Positions 19,611 through 27,074 of a stretch of 64,000 nt of DNA are shown piece after piece. The notes beneath the pieces were generated by a model. That model searched no databases and was not told the origin of the DNA. It saw only the letters and a list, made by a program, of their open reading frames with translations. The stretch is from Nostoc sp. KVJ3 (GTDB lineage Bacteria > Cyanobacteriota > Cyanobacteriia > Cyanobacteriales > Nostocaceae). The first letter of the stretch is position 1. Every line of letters starts with the position of its first letter. Both the position numbers and the translations under genes were made by a program. The stretch spans positions 5,103 to 69,102 of the forward strand of contig NZ_WWFG01000016.1 of the NCBI RefSeq assembly GCF_026127265.1. Reading direction: 5' to 3'.

Positions 19611-20159
19611 ATGCTAGTAAGGAAACGAAATGAAGATCCTCATAGCGTCAGCCCTTTTTTGCATGAAGGGCTGGCACAAACACCACAATCAACTAAGCAG
19701 CATCAACAACATGAACAGTTACCACCATTACCAGAAAATAACAGAGGTAGAACATTTAGACGTGCTGGTAATGCTTGTGAGATTGTCGCTGGCAGTTGCT
19801 TGAATAGTGCAGTTATTTTCACTTTTCATCTGCTGCAAGTTCACCCAGTTGGAATGTTTCTTGCTGTGGGTACTGCACACCTGTACTTTACTGCCACTGC
19901 AACGGGTGAAGGCAATAACCGTTTTGTCACTAATTTCATGACTGGTTGCAGTGCTTCATTAGCGTTGTTATGTGCGCTCAATGAACCGATTATTGAATGG
20001 AATGAAGCGAGAACTTCTACAGATACAGCTAATACTTCAATTTCACAAATGTATCAGCCTAAAACTGCGGATTATTCCAGTTGGGCTAGTGGTGCTGGTG
20101 TGGCGATATTCGTAGCACTATTAATGATTTTTCTATTTGGTGGCAGGAGAAGTAAATGA
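19611..20159 (+). CDS. Membrane protein in the parM operon
   Basis: A 182-aa protein. A polar, Gln/His/Pro-rich N-terminus (1-50) is followed by hydrophobic segments near 58-82 (EIVAGSCLNSAVIFTFHLLQ), 84-98, 108-124 (TNFMTGCSASLALLCAL) and 158-177 (GAGVAIFVALLMIFLFGG). Its stop overlaps the ATPase start by 4 bases (ATGA), arguing that the two membrane proteins act together. No family recognised. Confidence 0.65.
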   Translation: MLVRKRNEDPHSVSPFLHEGLAQTPQSTKQHQQHEQLPPLPENNRGRTFRRAGNACEIVAGSCLNSAVIFTFHLLQVHPVGMFLAVGTAHLYFTATATGEGNNRFVTNFMTGCSASLALLCALNEPIIEWNEARTSTDTANTSISQMYQPKTADYSSWASGAGVAIFVALLMIFLFGGRRSK

Positions 20160-21997
20160 ATTATTTAAGTGACAAACATAAACAGTTATCAGAGTCACAA
20201 CAATCGGGTTTAATGACGTGGTTCGGACAGTTGCCGATGGATAAGAAAGCCGTTGCAATTGGGCTTAGTTTGACTGTGGGCATTAGCTCGGCTGCGATGG
20301 CGTGGAAAGGGGAGTCAAGCGACCGCATTTATTTTTGCGTTCGGACTCCCCAAAGCTACCTAATTTGTCAAGACAAGAATAACAGACCTTTTAGGATGAC
20401 TCCCTACTACTGGGAGCAATGGAAGCAAGAGGGAATGCCACGCCAAGTAGTGCGTGACCCAGCTATGGGCGTTAATGGCTTAGTCAAAGCTACCAACCCA
20501 TATAAGCCGTTTTGGGCGTTTGGGGGATTCCTGGGGTTTGCCCTAGCTGGGTGGATGTTGCGCCATTGCCAAGAGGAGGAGAAGCAGAGGGCAGTTTTTG
20601 AAGACATCGCCCAAAAACGGGATGCTGCAAAGGCAGAGATGGCCGCACGTTCCGAGCTACTAGAAAGTTACAGGGACGTTGCGATCGCAGAAGTTCAGTT
20701 ACAAGCCGACTTGGATCTAATCGCTAACGATCGCACTGTTGACATCACCAAAGCTGAGATTTACGCCCACACTGAGATTGAAGTCACCCAAATGGAGGCA
20801 ACTGACGCTATTTTTGAGGCGCAAACGGCGGGGATGACCGAGCAACAGAAAGCAGATTACATTAAGCAGTTGCGTGAGATGAAAACCCCTTATCTCCAAG
20901 GGAGTCAGACTCTACAGGGGACGATTGACCCCAACGACAAGGTTACTGGATCTGAGCCTGGAGCGATCGCTCCTACTGAGAAATATCGCTGGATCAACAA
21001 CACCATCGGCTACCCCACTTTAATCTTTGGTGGCATGGGTGCAGGTAAGTCGTGGACTACTAGAGAAATTATTTGGAAGAAAGTACAAGCCGGATGGAAC
21101 ATCGTAGCGCTTGACCCGCACGGCACACAGGTCGAGTGGCGAGGTGTGAGGCTGATTACTGGCTACAAAGAAATAGCTCTCTTCATGCAATGGTACATGG
21201 ATGAAATGCGCCAGCGCTATGAAGATTACCGCAAGAGTGGATTAACAGAGGAGCAATGGACAGAATGGTTAAGAAATAGCGGCAAGATGCTATCAGTTAT
21301 CTGTGAAGAATTTACGACATGGACAGATAACATTGTTGAGCCAATGCCAGACGATTGTGAGGATGAAAAATGGAAGCCCGACCCTGATTTTATTGGTAAA
21401 TGGTTTCGCTGTGCCATGACCGAATCTCGCAAACAATTAATGATTCCTTTGTTCGTAGCTCACGACCGCACAATGGAGATTTTAGCCAAAGCCAAAGGGT
21501 TATCAAAACTTCGAGATGCGGCACTGTTAGAAGTAGAACTAATCGCAACTATTGACCCAATCACCACAGAAGCTAAAGCTAGTGGTAAAGGAGCAATTAA
21601 ATTACCTGGGCATGGGCAATGGATTGATATTGAATTGCCTAAGCTCGACCACAAGCGAATTGATTTTCGGCTTGATGAATCTAGAACAGTTAATGAACCG
21701 CCAACCATCGATAAAGCTACTTTAGAGCGCATTTATGAACTGGAATTCAATCTTGGTAACAAAGCAGGTGACACCCAAGATGAACCGAATAAATTATCAC
21801 CAATGGCGCAAAAGCTGTATGAATATCTCACCAGAACTGAACGAATTGAAGCTGATGTAAGAGAGTTCAAGGGGAACTTTAAAGTACAGGGTGAAAGATT
21901 CTCTGTAGAGCTTATTAAGTCTTGGATGTACGAGATTGTTGGGGCAGGGTTAGCCAATTGGATTGGTGAAGGAATCATCAAGTTAAACCAAGATTAA
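20156..21997 (+). CDS. Membrane-anchored FtsK/VirD4-like P-loop ATPase
   Basis: A 613-aa ATPase. Two membrane segments (about 31-50 and 118-136) flank a roughly 65-residue loop. A charged helical region (140-245), probably coiled coil, leads to the motor domain. Walker A is GGMGAGKSWTT (292-302) and the Walker B-like segment is MLSVICEEF (about 382-390). The order of membrane hairpin, stalk and P-loop resembles type IV coupling proteins (VirD4/TraD) and FtsK-type DNA pumps, although the family assignment rests on architecture only. The C-terminal 100 residues look like a winged-helix-type domain. It ends the parM operon. It could pump plasmid DNA during segregation or mobilization; the plasmid also encodes a relaxase but no visible type IV secretion genes. 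Confidence 0.65.
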   Translation: MNYLSDKHKQLSESQQSGLMTWFGQLPMDKKAVAIGLSLTVGISSAAMAWKGESSDRIYFCVRTPQSYLICQDKNNRPFRMTPYYWEQWKQEGMPRQVVRDPAMGVNGLVKATNPYKPFWAFGGFLGFALAGWMLRHCQEEEKQRAVFEDIAQKRDAAKAEMAARSELLESYRDVAIAEVQLQADLDLIANDRTVDITKAEIYAHTEIEVTQMEATDAIFEAQTAGMTEQQKADYIKQLREMKTPYLQGSQTLQGTIDPNDKVTGSEPGAIAPTEKYRWINNTIGYPTLIFGGMGAGKSWTTREIIWKKVQAGWNIVALDPHGTQVEWRGVRLITGYKEIALFMQWYMDEMRQRYEDYRKSGLTEEQWTEWLRNSGKMLSVICEEFTTWTDNIVEPMPDDCEDEKWKPDPDFIGKWFRCAMTESRKQLMIPLFVAHDRTMEILAKAKGLSKLRDAALLEVELIATIDPITTEAKASGKGAIKLPGHGQWIDIELPKLDHKRIDFRLDESRTVNEPPTIDKATLERIYELEFNLGNKAGDTQDEPNKLSPMAQKLYEYLTRTERIEADVREFKGNFKVQGERFSVELIKSWMYEIVGAGLANWIGEGIIKLNQD

Positions 21998-22005
21998 GCC
22001 CTTGG

Positions 22006-22180
22006 GTGTCTAGCGTGTCTGTGATTAAAAACGGGGCTTTTTTGGCAGATATCAACCCCAGACACGGCAGACACCAAAAGCCTGAAACCCTTACATAGCT
22101 TAGACACTCCTCGGACACCAGTTCAGACACCGCAAGACACCACGGCAAGGGTTGATGTCTTAATAATGTCTGCCAGACAC
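22006..22180. repeat. AGACAC iteron-like array
   Basis: At least eleven copies of AGACAC or its complement GTGTCT (some with one mismatch) lie at 22006, 22015, 22060, 22069, 22102, 22113, 22125, 22135, 22155, 22166 and 22175. Several are spaced 9-12 bases, about one helical turn. The array immediately follows the ATPase gene and precedes two small duplicated HTH-like genes. It is a candidate centromere, origin or operator. Confidence 0.7.
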
Positions 22181-22212
22181 GACTAATTAATTTATTGAAA
22201 TACCTGAATACT

Positions 22213-22419
22213 ATGCACCCAATTGAGTTTAAGAAAAAGTGGCAATTAACTTACAACGAGCTAGCACTCGTCTTAGGTTACGAAAATGATTTCACTGTCC
22301 GTTGTTGGGGGATAAATGGAGGACACAGGCGCAATCCTCAAAAAGTTGCTTATGTTGCTTGTCGCCTTCTAGATGAAAAATGGTCAGATGAGGGGAAAGT
22401 TATAGATTCTTACCTTTGA
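22213..22419 (+). CDS. Small helix-turn-helix-like protein, first of a tandem pair
   Basis: A 68-aa protein starting at MHPIEFKKKW. The segment LTYNELALVLGYENDFTVRC looks like a helix-turn-helix, with two short helices and a glycine-containing turn; it is followed by an Arg/Asn-rich loop and a C-terminal helix (VAYVACRLLDEKW). It is 75% or more identical to the next gene. The AGACAC array directly upstream could be its binding site. The function is inferred only from shape and position. Confidence 0.6.
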   Translation: MHPIEFKKKWQLTYNELALVLGYENDFTVRCWGINGGHRRNPQKVAYVACRLLDEKWSDEGKVIDSYL

Positions 22420-22470
22420 TAATTTCTCTTTGCGTCTCTGCTAATTAATTTATGGAAATACCTGAATACT

Positions 22471-22677
22471 ATGCACCCAATTGAGTTTAAGAAAAAGTGG
22501 CAGTTAACTTACGACGAGCTTTCACTTGTCTTAGGTTATGAAGGTGATTATACCGTCCGTTCCTGGGGTACGAATGGAAGACACAAGCGCAATCCTCAAA
22601 ATGTTGTTTATGTCGCTTGTCGCCTTCTAGATGAAAAATGGTCAACTCAGGGGAAACAAGTAAATTCTTACCTTTGA
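22471..22677 (+). CDS. Small helix-turn-helix-like protein, second of a tandem pair
   Basis: A 68-aa paralogue of the preceding gene with the same start and the core LTYDELSLVLGYEGDYTVRS. Substitutions are mostly conservative (N/D, A/S, C/S), which suggests that both copies are still selected. It may form hetero-oligomers with the first copy or bind a slightly different site. Confidence 0.6.
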   Translation: MHPIEFKKKWQLTYDELSLVLGYEGDYTVRSWGTNGRHKRNPQNVVYVACRLLDEKWSTQGKQVNSYL

Positions 22678-22752
22678 TGCTTGTGTGAGTCGGGACAATT
22701 ATAGTCAACTGTTTAATCACCGCTTTTCAGAATTTATTCGGGAGAGAATCAC

Positions 22753-23433
22753 GTGTCTAACTCTGTTGAAAATTATTTAACTGTTGAGGGAAGTAATCAA
22801 TCTGTGAAGGCGTTTTTTGAGCAAGCAAATACTAATCAAAGCTTATTTGATTTCCATGCTTTTGTACCAATGCCGCCAGATGTTTTTCAGGGTGATTTAG
22901 GAACGGAAGAAGAACAGATGTATCCAGGTGAACAAAATTGGTATGAATGGTCAATCTCAAACTGGGGTACAAGCACGAATGGATTCACAGTAGTACATCA
23001 ACCTCCATTTGTGCAGTTTAGAACCGTATGGAGTGTTCCTTTACCTGTTCTCTTGGCTGCCTCTGAACAATTTCCCGATTTAAAATTTACAAATGAATGG
23101 ATTGAGGAAACATTAGAAGCGGCGGGAAGGTTTATTTTACAGAATGGTCAGATTTGGCTAGATGAATCAGAAATTTATGAGATGTGGTCAAATAAACAAT
23201 CAAAATATATTCACCCCTTGAATTTAAAGTATTGCAAATCAAAGTACATAACATATTTGAAAGAGTTTGCTCAAGAAGAAGGAGATGATTCTCCTTATGT
23301 ATTTTATCTAAATGCTAGTGATGGCATAGGTGCATTTTTGGGACTGGCTCATATAAGTAAGTTCTTATTAAAGAGCTTTTCTAAGCGCACAACCAACCTG
23401 AAACCAATGGTTTGTGAAGATACTGAGTCCTAA
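22753..23433 (+). CDS. YubB-type ferredoxin-like fold protein (DUF1281 family)
   Basis: A 226-aa protein starting at a GTG, with GGAGAG seven bases upstream. The segments FHAFVPMPPDVF, NWYEWSISNWGTSTNGF and FRTVWSVPLPVLLAASEQFP followed by LKFTNEWIEE match the DUF1281/YubB-like ferredoxin-like domain found in plasmid and phage proteins. Those proteins are encoded near transfer or replication genes and have no settled function. A large hairpin follows its stop (23441-23519) and probably ends transcription. Confidence 0.7.
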   Translation: MSNSVENYLTVEGSNQSVKAFFEQANTNQSLFDFHAFVPMPPDVFQGDLGTEEEQMYPGEQNWYEWSISNWGTSTNGFTVVHQPPFVQFRTVWSVPLPVLLAASEQFPDLKFTNEWIEETLEAAGRFILQNGQIWLDESEIYEMWSNKQSKYIHPLNLKYCKSKYITYLKEFAQEEGDDSPYVFYLNASDGIGAFLGLAHISKFLLKSFSKRTTNLKPMVCEDTES

Positions 23434-23440
23434 TGAACGA

Positions 23441-23519
23441 GGGGGTTTTGGAGTGTATGCCGGGCGATGATCCTGTCTTTTTATGAGTGGCTTAGTGACG
23501 GCATAGCTCCAAAACCCCC
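23441..23519. terminator. Large hairpin after the YubB-like gene
   Basis: The arms GGGGGTTTTGGAG and CTCCAAAACCCCC (13 bp) enclose a second stem, TATGCCG/CGGCATA. It starts 8 bases after the gene's stop. It may be a bidirectional terminator between this gene and the convergent small gene that ends at 23546. Confidence 0.6.
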
Positions 23520-23545
23520 AATGTGTTTTTTGATTTCTCAAAATT

Positions 23546-24331
23546 TTAGGGCTGCTCTGGTGACACGTTAGCTGTAGCGACCTGCAATACTAATCGCTCA
23601 AACCTGCAATCAAGACATTTACAAACCAGGATTATCTGCAACTATAATTGTGCTTCAGCCAGGATTAAATGCAACTGAGCCAGGATTATTTGCAACCAAC
23701 CTGCAATCATCGGTTTGAGCCAGGATTATTTGCAACTATAAAAGTAAAAAAAACGAACGGTTTCTTAACTGCGTTACCAGTAAGGCTTAGAGTTACTTTT
23801 ACCGTTGGTTTTTAAGTAAAAAAACTCGGTAAATAATTCAAAGTTAACCTATCAAATTCTGAAATGAGTTTCTTGACCAACTCCTGTCAAGGAGAGAAAA
23901 CTCAGCCCTAGTAAGGTGTTGAGCTTATTTGCAATTAATCCTGGTCGAAACGGATGATTGCAGGCTGGTTGCATTTAATCCTGGCTCAGTTGCAAATAAT
24001 CCTGGCTCAACTGAAATTATAGTTGCAAATAATCCTGGCTGAAAACAACGATGATTGCAGGTCGGGGGATTTATAATTGCAGGTCGCTACAGTTAGCAAT
24101 CAAGAGTTCTTTTTTACTGCGCTTCAACTGTTTCCAAAGTGCCTTAATCTGGTTGTAAGCCTCATCAGGAGAAAGCTTACCATTGGTTTGTAAACAGGTA
24201 ATGTAGCCAACTTTTTGTGCGAATTCTTGGAGGTTGGCATTAAATACTAAGTTCTCCGGCTTAAATTGACCGTAGTAGCGACTGCGAGGGTAAAGAAAAT
24301 TGTTTTTGTCTGACTGATTAGGCTCGTCCAT
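23546..24331 (-). pseudogene. Small conserved plasmid gene interrupted by a 519-bp element
   Basis: The body of the gene (24331 down to 24092) encodes MDEPNQSDKNNFLYPRSRYY and onward; its last codons (V-S-P-E-Q-P-stop) lie at 23566-23546, on the far side of the inserted element. Removing 23573-24091 and one copy of the 6-base duplication restores an in-frame protein of about 86 residues ending ELLIANVSPEQP. That end aligns with the intact neighbour (24581-24841), which ends CDVPPEQP. The family is unknown; the product is mainly helical with a LYPRSRYYGQ motif. Confidence 0.85.
23573..24091. mobile_element. 519-bp non-autonomous element with inverted arrays of 19-bp repeats
   Basis: The ends are TGTAGCGACCTGCAAT and its complement ATTGCAGGTCGCTACA, flanked on both sides by GTTAGC (23567-23572 and 24092-24097). 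Each arm of about 165 bases carries four copies of a repeat close to AGCCAGGATTATTTGCAAC. Left arm: 23626, 23657, 23678 and 23718; right arm, inverted: 23930, 23968, 23989 and 24022. CCTGCAAT boxes are interspersed. The AT-rich centre has no gene. TGT...ACA ends with several internal repeats per end resemble the transposase-binding ends of Tn7/Mu/Tn5053-type elements, but 6-base duplications and this repeat sequence do not match a member I know. Confidence 0.8.
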
Positions 24332-24580
24332 CAATTCACTTGTCTCAATCAAGTTTGTATATCATTTATCACCATTAATTTCAAATTTATGCAAGTAGGT
24401 AAATAAATTTTGTTCACCGCAAGAGTCGAGCGCAGAGGTCTGACAGTGAGCCGACAACAAGCGTTCGCTCTGTGGCTATGGCGGCAAAAAGGCGTAAGGC
24501 TACTTTTACTATTTTCAGTACTGAGTAATATTATTCCTCAGTACTTTGGCGTTCGGGAAATGGCACGGTGATGCCTAATT

Positions 24581-24841
24581 TTAGGGCTGCTCTGGTGGCA
24601 CGTCACAAATCAAGAGTCCTTTTTTACTGGACAACAAAAGTTTCCAAAGCGCCTTAATCTGTTTGTAAGCCTCATCAGGAGAAAGCTTACTATTGGTTTC
24701 TAAAGAGGTAATGTAGCCAACTTTTTGAGCAAATTCTTGGAGGTTGGCATTAAATACTAAATTCTCTGGCTTAACCTGACCGTAGTAGCGACTGCGAGGG
24801 TAAAGAAAATTGTTTTTGTCGTCCCCTTTAGGCTCGTCCAT
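24581..24841 (-). CDS. Small conserved plasmid protein, intact paralogue
   Basis: An 86-aa protein about 80% identical to the interrupted gene at 23546-24331. It shows NNFLYPRSRYYGQVKPENLV, then NANLQEFAQKVGYI and a C-terminal helix PDEAYKQIKALWKLL. No known family. The pair arose by tandem duplication; the flanking DNA AATTTTAGGGCTGCTCTGG is shared too. Its continuity proves where the 519-bp element inserted in the sister copy. Confidence 0.65.
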   Translation of the reverse strand: MDEPKGDDKNNFLYPRSRYYGQVKPENLVFNANLQEFAQKVGYITSLETNSKLSPDEAYKQIKALWKLLLSSKKGLLICDVPPEQP

Positions 24842-25227
24842 TACTTCACCCCCAATAAGTGACTTTTTACCAATGATAGTCAGAAGTGAGCTTCAATGAA
24901 GAAATTGCCGTTCATTTAAGTATAAAGCAACTAACTGTTTATTAGCTGCAATAACAGTAAGGCTTTTCAATCATGGACATATAAATGAAGCGATCGCTTC
25001 ATTTATAAGTTAGGTATGAGTATTAAGTGCGGATCATACCCCTACTTGGCAATAGCGCTCTTCACATAAGCTAATTTTATCAGCCAACGCCATTATGCGG
25101 GTTGTAGCGGTTGGGATTGATAAGCAGAGATTAACTGAGTCTAGTGGTTTGAAGTTGCTCACGGAATATATAGGTTTCCAGGCGTTTACATTGTGTTTCT
25201 ACTGTTAGACAATGTAGGCTAGAACCT
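24842..25227. other. Intergenic region with a 28-bp perfect palindrome
   Basis: There is no gene. A perfect palindrome at 24980-25007 is centred on the HIP1 octamer GCGATCGC (half-site TATAAATGAAGCGA). The remainder holds the leader of the recombinase gene at 25228, with GACAATG and TAGGCT just upstream of the start and no clear Shine-Dalgarno. Confidence 0.5.
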
Positions 25228-25797
25228 ATGAAAATAAACAGATTCGGTAGGGCAGAAATCCTTACCCCCGACCAAATCAATCTCCTATTTAACGAGGGCT
25301 TTGTCAACCCACGCGATCGCGCTTTGTTCGGCGTGTGCCTTTATGCTGCTTGCCGGATCAACGAAGCTTGCACGTTGGCAGTGAAAGATGTGTTTGGCAG
25401 CAACGGTGTCAGAGGGGTGTTAGTATTACGCAGCGTGAACACCAAAGGTAAGCGGGACACTAGGGAAATCCAAGTGCATCCCAAGCTCAAGCAGTATTTA
25501 GAAGAGTACAACCCCAACCGCCGCAAGGAGTTTTTGTTTCCTGGTCGGCATGGACTCTTACATATCCACAAGGTCAGCGCTGACAAAATCCTCAGAGATA
25601 CCTGTGTGCGGCTGGGGATTGAGGGGGTGAGTACGCACAGCTTCCGCAGGACTGCGTTAACCAGGATGAGCGATGCCGGGATACCGTTGCGCCACATACA
25701 GGAGATATCGGGACATCGGACTTTGGCAGCTTTGGAGCGATATCTGGGGGTAACTGAGAAGCAGAAGCAAAACGCGATCTCTGCTTTGGACTTTTGA
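25228..25797 (+). CDS. Tyrosine recombinase, catalytic domain only
   Basis: A 189-aa phage-integrase-family protein lacking the N-terminal SAM-like DNA-binding domain. The catalytic set is visible: Arg in AACRINEAC (near 43), Lys in NTKGKRDTREI (near 73), HSFRRT (near 137-142), SGHRTLAALERYLG (near 161-174), with Tyr in the last motif. Short catalytic-only recombinases are common on cyanobacterial plasmids; they may resolve multimers or invert DNA. The palindrome at 24980-25007 upstream and the recombinase remnant downstream are possible partners. Confidence 0.75.
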   Translation: MKINRFGRAEILTPDQINLLFNEGFVNPRDRALFGVCLYAACRINEACTLAVKDVFGSNGVRGVLVLRSVNTKGKRDTREIQVHPKLKQYLEEYNPNRRKEFLFPGRHGLLHIHKVSADKILRDTCVRLGIEGVSTHSFRRTALTRMSDAGIPLRHIQEISGHRTLAALERYLGVTEKQKQNAISALDF

Positions 25798-25844
25798 ACA
25801 ATGTCGATTTATACAGTTAGGGGTAGTGTTACGATGTCATGAAT

Positions 25845-26018
25845 GTTTCAGCGCACTGGTTTAGGCACAGTCACGCTACTCACGCAATAGAAGAAGGTGT
25901 TCCAGTGCATTTGGTTCAGGCTACTCTTGGGCATACAAGTTTGGATACCACGAGTAAATATCTGCACGTTAGCCCTGATAGGAGTTCTGGGGAGGTTTTA
26001 GTTAAGCGATGGTCTTAG
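25845..26018 (+). pseudogene. Remnant of a second tyrosine recombinase (C-terminal end)
   Basis: The translation from 25845 reads HWFRHSHATHAIEEG, then LVQATLGHTSLDTTSKYLHV, and a stop at 26018. That is the HxxR...H...Y end of an integrase, with no N-terminal part or credible start. It is related to but clearly distinct from the adjacent recombinase. It is a leftover of a past insertion. The remaining bases up to 26218 are AT-rich and contain the ribosome site of the next gene. Confidence 0.75.
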
Positions 26019-26218
26019 CCATTTTAAATTTATTGTTCCCTAAAGTTGGTATATTAATCATTACCAGAATTTATTACTTTTACTGCTTTGGGATAAAAAT
26101 AGTAAAGCAACTACAAAAATAAAATCACTCTTTTTATGAAAAACTACGGATTATGTTACATTAGATTGCATTCTAAAGATTCACTTTTTAAATGGTTTCT
26201 TATTAAAGGATAAAGTTT

Positions 26219-26977
26219 ATGGAAATGGCAAAATCATATGCTAAAGAAATTCATCAAAATTTTGCAAAGCTATACGCTAACTGGCTTCCAAACGAAGCTA
26301 TTGTCTTAGGAGATTTTGGATATTTAAAAGACGGTATTTTCAATAAAGAAGGAAATTTAAAAGAACTTTTTAGAGGTATAGAGATTCATGAAGCCTCTCC
26401 AAATCCTCTAGCCCCTCCCGCTTGGTACAAATATACGTCTGCAAGCACCCAAATTATAGAAGTCTCTCCTCAAGCCCAGGCTAAGGTGAATGAATTTGCA
26501 GATATTAATGCCAGGTTAGAAATAAAATTTTCTAATAAAAATTCTGTTTTTTTTAATGCACCGGGCTGTGTGTTTAAGTCTATTGATAATCTGCCTAACT
26601 TTAAAGAAAAAATAATAAATCTATATAATATCGGACACTGGAAAGCAGAATATGTCATTGTGACCAAACTATTGCAAGCAACATCTGCTACTATCATCAT
26701 TTCTGCGTCAAATAATTCTTCTATAACTCTTGAAGCAGAAGGTAAAACTACCATTGATTTAGCAGATGTCAACCTTACCTTTAAAGCCAAGTCAGAGAAT
26801 AATATAGGATTTAAACTAACTACTGAAAGCGACATTATACCTCTAGTAGGCTTTCACAAGTTGAAAAAAGGTTTTTTTGGACTTGGATCTCTAACAGTTG
26901 ATACTGAGTACGAAAGTACAATTGATCGTGTTGAAAAAGAATGGGATTTGATTGAAGTAGATGATGTGATTGAGTGA
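26219..26977 (+). CDS. Unrecognised 252-aa protein, candidate effector of the EAD system
   Basis: This starts at an ATG with AAAGGA eight bases upstream. I do not recognise a domain. Two conserved-looking parts are visible: an N-terminal LGDFGYLKDGIFNKEGNL, and a central strand-rich region (VNEFADINARLEIKFSNKNS then VFFNAPGC) followed by alternating hydrophobic strands (ATIIISASNNSSITLEAEGK). No signal peptide or single long membrane helix is present. It is the first of four genes on one strand that encode an adaptor, a trypsin-like protease and an NLR-like ATPase, which makes it a candidate effector or protease substrate. It lacks the N-terminal cysteine typical of bacterial gasdermins, so calling it a gasdermin is not justified. 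Confidence 0.6.
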   Translation: MEMAKSYAKEIHQNFAKLYANWLPNEAIVLGDFGYLKDGIFNKEGNLKELFRGIEIHEASPNPLAPPAWYKYTSASTQIIEVSPQAQAKVNEFADINARLEIKFSNKNSVFFNAPGCVFKSIDNLPNFKEKIINLYNIGHWKAEYVIVTKLLQATSATIIISASNNSSITLEAEGKTTIDLADVNLTFKAKSENNIGFKLTTESDIIPLVGFHKLKKGFFGLGSLTVDTEYESTIDRVEKEWDLIEVDDVIE

Positions 26978-27074
26978 AAACTTGATGGTTCGATAGTAGA
27001 TATTTGAGATTGCTGTCGAACTTACCCATAAGAAAATAATATTTCTGTACTACTGCTAGAGGAGAGCTTTATAA

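Larger units (their letters stand above)
22183..22680. repeat. 258-bp tandem duplication carrying two small genes
   Basis: The unit 22183-22440 is repeated from 22441 with the same leader (CTAATTAATTTAT) and the same coding start. Divergence of about 15% between units shows that the duplication is not recent and not an assembly artefact. Confidence 0.8.

Noticed and set aside
20156..21997. Complete conjugation system
   Set aside because: Only a coupling-protein-like ATPase, a relaxase and MobC are present. No VirB4 ATPase, pilin or channel genes are seen, so the plasmid is at most mobilizable.
23573..24091. Iteron-type replication origin
   Set aside because: The repeats look like iterons, but the segment has matching ends, flanking duplications and a restorable interrupted gene, so insertion is the better reading. 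A secondary replication role is not excluded.
23573..24091. End of a CRISPR-associated (type V-K) transposon
   Set aside because: The TGT start and repeated ends are similar in layout, but no tns or cas genes, guide array or tRNA target are present, and the repeats differ from those I know.
26219..26977. Bacterial gasdermin
   Set aside because: Operon context and size fit, but there is no N-terminal cysteine, and I see no recognisable gasdermin sequence pattern. Left as unknown.
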